Positions 52,879 to 58,041 of a stretch of 58,041 nt of DNA are shown one piece after another. Source of the DNA: an uncultured Pelagibacteraceae bacterium. GTDB lineage: Bacteria; Pseudomonadota; Alphaproteobacteria; Pelagibacterales; Pelagibacteraceae. The notes beneath the pieces are model-generated. The model was given only the letters and a program-made list of their open reading frames with translations. It ran no database searches and was not told where the DNA came from. The DNA lies in the NCBI GenBank assembly GCA_902520335.1, contig CABYNS010000005.1, positions 1 through 58,041 of the forward strand, written 5' to 3'. A program made the position numbers and the translations under genes. Each line of letters opens with the position of its first letter. The first letter of the stretch is position 1.

Positions 52879-54199
52879 GGATCAAGATAGAATTTTTAAA
52901 AATTTATATAACGATTTGGGTTCAGATTTAACTTCAGCTCAAAAAAGAGGTGATTGGGTAAATACAAAAGAAATTACTGAAAAAGGTAGAAATTGGATCA
53001 TAAATGAAATTAAAGACTCTCAATTAAGAGGAAGAGGAGGGGCAGGTTTTCCTACAGGTCTAAAATGGTCATTTGCACCTAAAGAAGTTGGATCTAGACC
53101 TCACTACCTTGTTATTAATGGTGATGAGTCAGAGCCAGGCACGTGTAAAGATAGAGACATCTTAAGATTTGAACCACATAAACTCATTGAGGGTTGTTTA
53201 ATAGCTTCATATGCAATTCAAGCACATGTTTGTTATATTTATATAAGAGGTGAGTATTTTGTCGATGGACAAAAGCTTCAAGCTGCAATTGACGAAGCTT
53301 ATGAAAAAAAATTAATTGGAAAAAATGCAGCTGGAACTGGATGGGATTTAGATATTTATATACATTATGGTGCAGGAGCTTATATTTGTGGAGAGGAGAC
53401 AGCATTACTTGAGAGTATTGAAGGTAATAAAGGTCAACCAAGATTAAAGCCACCTTTTCCAGCATTAATTGGTTTGTATGGATGTCCAACAATAATTAAC
53501 AATGTTGAGACCATAGCTGTTGTTCCAACAATTCTAAGAAGAGGTGGTAAATGGTTTGCTTCTTTGGGTAGAGAAAAAAATACTGGAACTAAAATATTTT
53601 GTATTTCTGGAAACGTAAATAATCCATGTAATGTTGAAGAAGAAATGAACATTCCTTTGAAAGAATTAATAGAAGTTCATGCAGGAGGTGTCATAGGTGG
53701 TTGGGATAATTTACAAGCTGTCATACCTGGTGGGTCCTCAATGCCTCTTATTCCAAAAGAAAAGTGTGAAACACTAACTATGGATTTCGATTCTTTAGTT
53801 GCTGAAAAAAGTGGATTGGGTACAGCAGGAGTGGTCGTGATAAATAAAGATCAAGACATAATCAAATGTATGGCAAGAATTGCAAGATTTTATAAGCATG
53901 AAAGCTGTGGTCAATGTACACCATGTAGAGAAGGTTCAGGGTGGATGTGGAGAATGCTTGAGAGAATGGCGAAAGGAGAGGCCTCAAAAGATGAAATTGA
54001 AATGCTAGGTGATGTAACTAAACAAATTGAAGGTCACACAATATGTGCATTTGGTGAAGGATCATCCTGGCCTGTTCAAGGTTTGTTAAGACATTTTAAA
54101 GATGAAATAAAAAAAAGAAATAATTTTGATCCAATTGTAAAAGAAACCCAAAATATTCCTTACTTGGTAGATCAACACTTATTAGATAAGAATGCTTAA
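52871..54199 (+). CDS. nuoF: NADH-quinone oxidoreductase subunit F
   Basis: A 442-residue 51-kDa-type subunit that binds NADH, FMN and cluster N3. [15 protein letters not shown] is the nucleotide/FMN glycine loop, [15 protein letters not shown] lies in the FMN domain, and [12 protein letters not shown] holds three of the four cluster ligands. It overlaps both neighbours by 8 bp. Confidence 0.97.
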   Translation: MLKDQDRIFKNLYNDLGSDLTSAQKRGDWVNTKEITEKGRNWIINEIKDSQLRGRGGAGFPTGLKWSFAPKEVGSRPHYLVINGDESEPGTCKDRDILRFEPHKLIEGCLIASYAIQAHVCYIYIRGEYFVDGQKLQAAIDEAYEKKLIGKNAAGTGWDLDIYIHYGAGAYICGEETALLESIEGNKGQPRLKPPFPALIGLYGCPTIINNVETIAVVPTILRRGGKWFASLGREKNTGTKIFCISGNVNNPCNVEEEMNIPLKELIEVHAGGVIGGWDNLQAVIPGGSSMPLIPKEKCETLTMDFDSLVAEKSGLGTAGVVVINKDQDIIKCMARIARFYKHESCGQCTPCREGSGWMWRMLERMAKGEASKDEIEMLGDVTKQIEGHTICAFGEGSSWPVQGLLRHFKDEIKKRNNFDPIVKETQNIPYLVDQHLLDKNA

Positions 54200-56225
54200 A
54201 TTAAAAGTAAACGATATAGAAGTTGAAGTCGAGGAGGGTTTGACTGTTCTACAAGCTTGTGAAAAAGCTGGAGTAGAAATTCCAAGATTTTGCTACCATG
54301 AAAAATTATCAATTGCTGGAAATTGCAGAATGTGTCTTGTAGAGATAGAAAAATCTCCGAAACCTATAGCCTCTTGTGCAATGCCTGCTGCTGAGGGTAT
54401 GGTTATAAAAACAAATACTCCCAAAATAGAAAAATCTAGAAAGGGCGTAATGGAATTTTTATTAGCCAATCATCCTTTAGATTGTCCTGTTTGTGACCAA
54501 GGTGGTGAATGTGACCTTCAAGATCAGTCAATGTTTTATGGTATCGATAAATCTAGATTTAAAGAGAATAAAAGAGCAGTTCCTGATAAAAACATGGGTC
54601 CACTTATTAAGACCCAAATGACAAGATGTATTCATTGTACTAGATGCATTAGATTTGCAACAGAAATTGCTGGTGTGCCTGAGCTAGGTGCAATAGGCAG
54701 GGGTGAAGATATGCAAATCACAACATACTTAGAAAAATCAATACAGTCAGAATTATCAGGAAATGTAATAGATCTTTGCCCTGTAGGAGCTCTTACGTCT
54801 AAACCTTATGTATTTGAAGCAAGACCCTGGGAGTTAAAAAAAACAGAGACTATTGATGTAATGGATGCTGTTGGATCAAATATTAGAGTAGATACATATG
54901 ATTGGGAGGTAAAAAGAGTATTACCAATAATCAATGAAGATATAAACGAGGAATGGATATCAGACAAAACAAGATATGCTTGCGACGGTCTATTAAGTCA
55001 AAGATTAGATACGCCATATATAAAATATAACAATAAATTTGAAAAAGCTTCATGGGATGAAGTTTTTAAAATTATAAAATCAAAAATACAAAATACTAAT
55101 AAAGATAAAATAGCTGGATTTGTGGGTGATCTGATAAATATGGAGGCTAGCTACATATTTAAGGAATTCTTAGAGAGAACTATAGATACAAAAAATTATG
55201 AGTCTAGATCATCTAATATTTTTATTGATAGCTCTAAAAGAGAAAACTATTTATTCAATTCAACAATTAATGGTATTGAGGAGTCAGATTTAATTCTGTT
55301 AATTGGAACTAATCCAAGATTTGAAGCTACAATGCTAAATGCACGAATTCGAAAGGCTTATCTTAAAAATAAAGTTAAAATTGTTTCTTTAAATGATTTA
55401 GGTGATCTAACCTATCCTTATAAAAGCCTTGATGGAAAAACTCAAACAATTAAAGATATTTTTGAAAATAAAAATGAACTTACAAAAGAAGTTATTGAAG
55501 CTGAAAAACCAATGATTATATTTGGAGAGTCATTTCTAAAATCTAAGTCAGCTAAATTTTTATTTAGTTCCTTTAAAAATTTTCTGTTGAGTAACAATAA
55601 ATTTACAGACGATTGGAGCCCTTTAAACTTTTTACCTTCCGATGCAGCTACAGTTGGAAGTTTAGATCTCGATATAATTGATAAAAAAAATGAATTAATA
55701 AATAATCTGAATGAACACAAATTTGATTTAGTTTTTTTAATGAGTCAAGACAATTTAAAATTTAATAAAAAAGATGAGTTTATAATATATATAGGAAGTC
55801 ATGGTGATAATGGTGCAGAACTTGCAGACATTATATTGCCAGGAGCAGCTTACACAGAGCAATCAGGTCATTACACCAATTTAGAAGGCAAAGTACAAAA
55901 AGCTTATAAGGCATCATATCCACCAGGAGATGCTAAAGAAGATTGGGAAATTATAAATAATCTTGCTGAATTTATGAATAATAGAAAACTTTTCAATGAT
56001 AGAGATGAATTAGAGAGCAGCATGTTCAACTATATAAATTTAAAAAAAGAAAAACAAGAAAGACCCTCTATCAGTAAAGTAGACTTAAGTGATTTTGAGG
56101 ACGAAATCCTTAAAATAACATACAAGGACTATTATTTTTCAAATGTAATTGCACGATCATCAAAAACAATGTTGAATTGTAACAATTCTAAATTAGAAGT
56201 TAAACGAACTGGTACCGAAGGGTAA
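54192..56225 (+). CDS. nuoG: NADH-quinone oxidoreductase subunit G
   Basis: A 677-residue 75-kDa-type subunit. The N-terminal clusters are bound by [15 protein letters not shown] (2Fe-2S), [19 protein letters not shown] (His/Cys 4Fe-4S) and [12 protein letters not shown] (4Fe-4S). The large C-terminal half is the molybdopterin-oxidoreductase-like domain, which binds no cofactor in complex I. Its sequence here is quite Lys/Asn-rich and diverged, as expected. Confidence 0.96.
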   Translation: MLKLKVNDIEVEVEEGLTVLQACEKAGVEIPRFCYHEKLSIAGNCRMCLVEIEKSPKPIASCAMPAAEGMVIKTNTPKIEKSRKGVMEFLLANHPLDCPVCDQGGECDLQDQSMFYGIDKSRFKENKRAVPDKNMGPLIKTQMTRCIHCTRCIRFATEIAGVPELGAIGRGEDMQITTYLEKSIQSELSGNVIDLCPVGALTSKPYVFEARPWELKKTETIDVMDAVGSNIRVDTYDWEVKRVLPIINEDINEEWISDKTRYACDGLLSQRLDTPYIKYNNKFEKASWDEVFKIIKSKIQNTNKDKIAGFVGDLINMEASYIFKEFLERTIDTKNYESRSSNIFIDSSKRENYLFNSTINGIEESDLILLIGTNPRFEATMLNARIRKAYLKNKVKIVSLNDLGDLTYPYKSLDGKTQTIKDIFENKNELTKEVIEAEKPMIIFGESFLKSKSAKFLFSSFKNFLLSNNKFTDDWSPLNFLPSDAATVGSLDLDIIDKKNELINNLNEHKFDLVFLMSQDNLKFNKKDEFIIYIGSHGDNGAELADIILPGAAYTEQSGHYTNLEGKVQKAYKASYPPGDAKEDWEIINNLAEFMNNRKLFNDRDELESSMFNYINLKKEKQERPSISKVDLSDFEDEILKITYKDYYFSNVIARSSKTMLNCNNSKLEVKRTGTEG

Positions 56226-56228
56226 ATA

Positions 56229-57227
56229 ATGGAATATGTAAATTTAGTTTTTGAAGAAGTCTACAAAATCCTTTTTCTTCTTGTACCAGTTTTAGTTTCA
56301 GTTGCCATGATCGTTTGGTTAGATAGAAGAGTTTGGGCTTTTGTTCAAAAAAGACAGGGTCCTAATGTTGTTGGTCCTTTTGGTTTATTACAATCATTAG
56401 CTGATGCATTAAAATATATTTTTAAAGAAATCATAATTCCAGCAAGTTCTAATAAGGTTATTTTTATTTTAGCCCCTATCATTACAATGACTTTAGCTTT
56501 AATAGCTTGGGCAGTCATACCTTTTGGAGAAGATCAAGTTTTAGCCAATATAAATGTTGGGATTCTTTATATTTTTGCTGTCTCATCTCTTGGTGTTTAT
56601 GGAATTATAATGGGAGGCTGGGCCTCCAATTCTAAATATCCTTTTTTAGGTTCAATAAGATCTGCAGCGCAAATGGTTTCTTATGAGGTCTCAATTGGTA
56701 TAATCATTATTAATGTTCTTTTATGTGTAGGATCATTAAATTTAAGTGATATCGTTTTAGCTCAACAAAACATTTGGTTCATAATTCCGTTATTTCCAAT
56801 GTTTGTAATATTTTTTATATCCGCTTTAGCAGAAACAAATCGACCGCCTTTTGATTTACCTGAGGCAGAGGCAGAATTAGTTGCTGGGTATCAAACTGAA
56901 TATTCTGGTATGATGTATGCAATGTTCTGGTTAGGTGAATACGCAAATATTTTATTAATGTGTGCCTTAGGATCGATTTTATTCTTAGGAGGCTGGCTTT
57001 CGCCTATTGATTTATATCCGTTTAATTTGATTCCGGGAGCTATTTGGTTAATTTTAAAGATATTACTTTTATTTGTTTTATTTGCATTAGTTAAAGCAGT
57101 TGTGCCAAGATATAGATATGATCAATTAATGAGATTGGGTTGGAAAATATTTCTTCCCTTGTCTCTAATTTATGTTGTTTTAACTGCGAGTTATTTATTT
57201 TATTTTAACCTTTTACCCACAATCTAG
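56229..57227 (+). CDS. nuoH: NADH-quinone oxidoreductase subunit H
   Basis: A 332-residue membrane subunit with eight or so TM helices. [20 protein letters not shown] (about 37-56) and [20 protein letters not shown] are the signature loops at the quinone channel and the start of the proton path. The stop is followed immediately by nuoI. Confidence 0.97.
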   Translation: MEYVNLVFEEVYKILFLLVPVLVSVAMIVWLDRRVWAFVQKRQGPNVVGPFGLLQSLADALKYIFKEIIIPASSNKVIFILAPIITMTLALIAWAVIPFGEDQVLANINVGILYIFAVSSLGVYGIIMGGWASNSKYPFLGSIRSAAQMVSYEVSIGIIIINVLLCVGSLNLSDIVLAQQNIWFIIPLFPMFVIFFISALAETNRPPFDLPEAEAELVAGYQTEYSGMMYAMFWLGEYANILLMCALGSILFLGGWLSPIDLYPFNLIPGAIWLILKILLLFVLFALVKAVVPRYRYDQLMRLGWKIFLPLSLIYVVLTASYLFYFNLLPTI

Positions 57228-57713
57228 ATGAAAATAACAAGATTTTTTAAAATAATATTTATGGTTGATTTTATAACTGGGTTATTAATCGCCTTAAGAG
57301 AAATGTTTAAAACAAAAAAAACAATTAATTATCCTTTTGAGAAAGGAAAAATTAGCCCAAGATTTAGAGGAGAGCATGCACTTAGAAGATATCCAAATGG
57401 CGAAGAACGATGTATCGCATGTAAACTATGTGAAGCTGTATGTCCAGCGCAAGCAATTACGATTGAGTCAGCCGAAAGATCTGATGGAAGTAGAAAGACT
57501 ATTCGTTACGATATAGATATGATGAAATGTATTTATTGTGGTTTATGTGAGGAGTCATGCCCTGTAGATGCAATAGTTCAAGGTCCAAATTTTGAGTTTT
57601 CTACGGAAACAAGAGAGGAACTTTATTACACTAAAGAAAAATTATTAGACAATGGTGATAGATGGGAAAATGTTTTAGCGGCAAATATTAAATCAGATAA
57701 TCCTTATAGATAA
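57228..57713 (+). CDS. nuoI: NADH-quinone oxidoreductase subunit I
   Basis: A 161-residue ferredoxin-type subunit with two 4Fe-4S clusters (N6a and N6b): [12 protein letters not shown] and [32 protein letters not shown] is the usual entry. It relays electrons from NuoG to NuoB. The start codon abuts the nuoH stop. Confidence 0.97.
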   Translation: MKITRFFKIIFMVDFITGLLIALREMFKTKKTINYPFEKGKISPRFRGEHALRRYPNGEERCIACKLCEAVCPAQAITIESAERSDGSRKTIRYDIDMMKCIYCGLCEESCPVDAIVQGPNFEFSTETREELYYTKEKLLDNGDRWENVLAANIKSDNPYR

Positions 57714-57717
57714 ATTT

Positions 57718-58041
57718 ATGATAGCTCATGCGGTATTTTTTTATTTATTTTCAATTATTGCAGTCATTTCAGCTATCATGGTCACTGTCTCAAAAAATAC
57801 CGTACACTCAGTTTTTTTTTTAATATTAGATTTTATTAGCATTTCATGTCTTTTTATAATGATTGGAGCAGAGTTTTTAGGAATGATAATGTTAATAGTA
57901 TATGTTGGTGCTGTAGCTGTTTTATTCTTATTTGTTGTAATGATGTTAAATGTTGCTCAACAAAAAAATCAATGGTTCTATTCTGAGGCAACTTCTAGCC
58001 ATATTCCAATCGGCTTAATTATAAGCACAATTATTTTTTTT
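57718..58041 (+). CDS. nuoJ: NADH-quinone oxidoreductase subunit J, partial (C-terminus outside window)
   Basis: The ATG at 57718 is 4 bp after the nuoI stop. 108 codons are present, beginning MIAHAVFFYLFSIIAVISAI. The segment GAEFLGMIMLIVYVGAVAVL (about 56-75) is the conserved TM3 with the Glu/Tyr pattern of NuoJ, at the pi-bulge helix. The frame is open to the window edge, so at least the last third is missing. nuoK-N presumably follow. Confidence 0.93.
   Translation, partial: MIAHAVFFYLFSIIAVISAIMVTVSKNTVHSVFFLILDFISISCLFIMIGAEFLGMIMLIVYVGAVAVLFLFVVMMLNVAQQKNQWFYSEATSSHIPIGLIISTIIFF

Noticed and set aside
1..58041. CRISPR arrays, insertion sequences, prophage, integrases, toxin-antitoxin pairs, replication origin
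   Set aside because: I looked for regularly spaced repeats, transposase-like ORFs and integrase motifs and saw none. The tRNA genes have no duplicated 3' ends that would mark an attachment site.

Overview
The window looks like the chromosome of a streamlined marine alphaproteobacterium of the SAR11 (Pelagibacter) type. The evidence is very high A+T content by eye, genes packed with gaps of a few bases or short overlaps, Lys/Ile/Asn-rich proteins, two TRAP uptake systems, an AprBA/Xsc/SuyAB sulfonate-sulfite gene set, the tig-clpP-clpX-lon order, and many tiny unannotated ORFs. I see no rRNA, insertion sequence, prophage, CRISPR array or integrase. I also see no gene that looks like a DNA-binding transcription regulator. 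The taxonomic call rests on style and gene content, not on a database match.

Layout. (1) 1-3.0 kb: a partial membrane protein, cysQ, a DUF3553 microprotein, mnmA, a six-TM protein and a 27-residue basic micro-ORF. (2) 3.1-8.3 kb: a tight forward operon with cystathionine beta-lyase, an MFS carrier, pabB-pabA-pabC (p-aminobenzoate for folate) and a HIT protein. (3) 8.3-17.7 kb: a sulfur island with aprM-like/aprB/aprA, a small unknown gene, a TM microprotein, a TauE/SafE exporter, a YeiH-type exporter, suyB-suyA and xsc. Xsc and SuyAB release sulfite from sulfoacetaldehyde and sulfolactate; AprBA can oxidise sulfite to APS, and the exporters can expel the anion. (4) 17.7-19.3 kb: sodB followed by a microprotein-rich stretch containing a duplicated hairpin element, a broken reading frame and two related one-TM peptides in opposite orientation. 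(5) 19.3-24.0 kb: a reverse operon (GMC oxidoreductase, TerC, SDR, M23 peptidase, a 49-residue protein, a hydratase). (6) 24.1-29.5 kb: a TRAP system, an NCS1 permease and an SDR. (7) 29.5-33.0 kb: assorted small genes, including ybgC, a family-5-like uracil-DNA glycosylase, a histidine phosphatase and DUF1289. (8) 33.0-39.0 kb: tRNA-Leu and the protein quality-control block tig-clpP-clpX-lon. (9) 39.1-49.2 kb: a second TRAP system with an enoyl-CoA hydratase-like protein, a CoA-transferase, a giant FAD/Fe-S dehydrogenase, an enolase-superfamily dehydratase and a serine-glyoxylate-type aminotransferase, probably a carboxylate catabolic neighbourhood. (10) 49.3-58.0 kb: tRNA-Val, tRNA-Asp, a Fur-box-like palindrome, and complex I genes nuoA to nuoJ (nuoJ cut by the window edge).

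The items most worth a second look are: a covarying GNRA hairpin present twice just downstream of small reverse-strand genes; a hairpin that encloses the lon start codon; a Fur-like palindrome upstream of nuoA; a perfect inverted repeat over the -10 box of the sulfite-oxidation operon; the unknown genes embedded in the sulfur island; and the paralogous one-TM microproteins.
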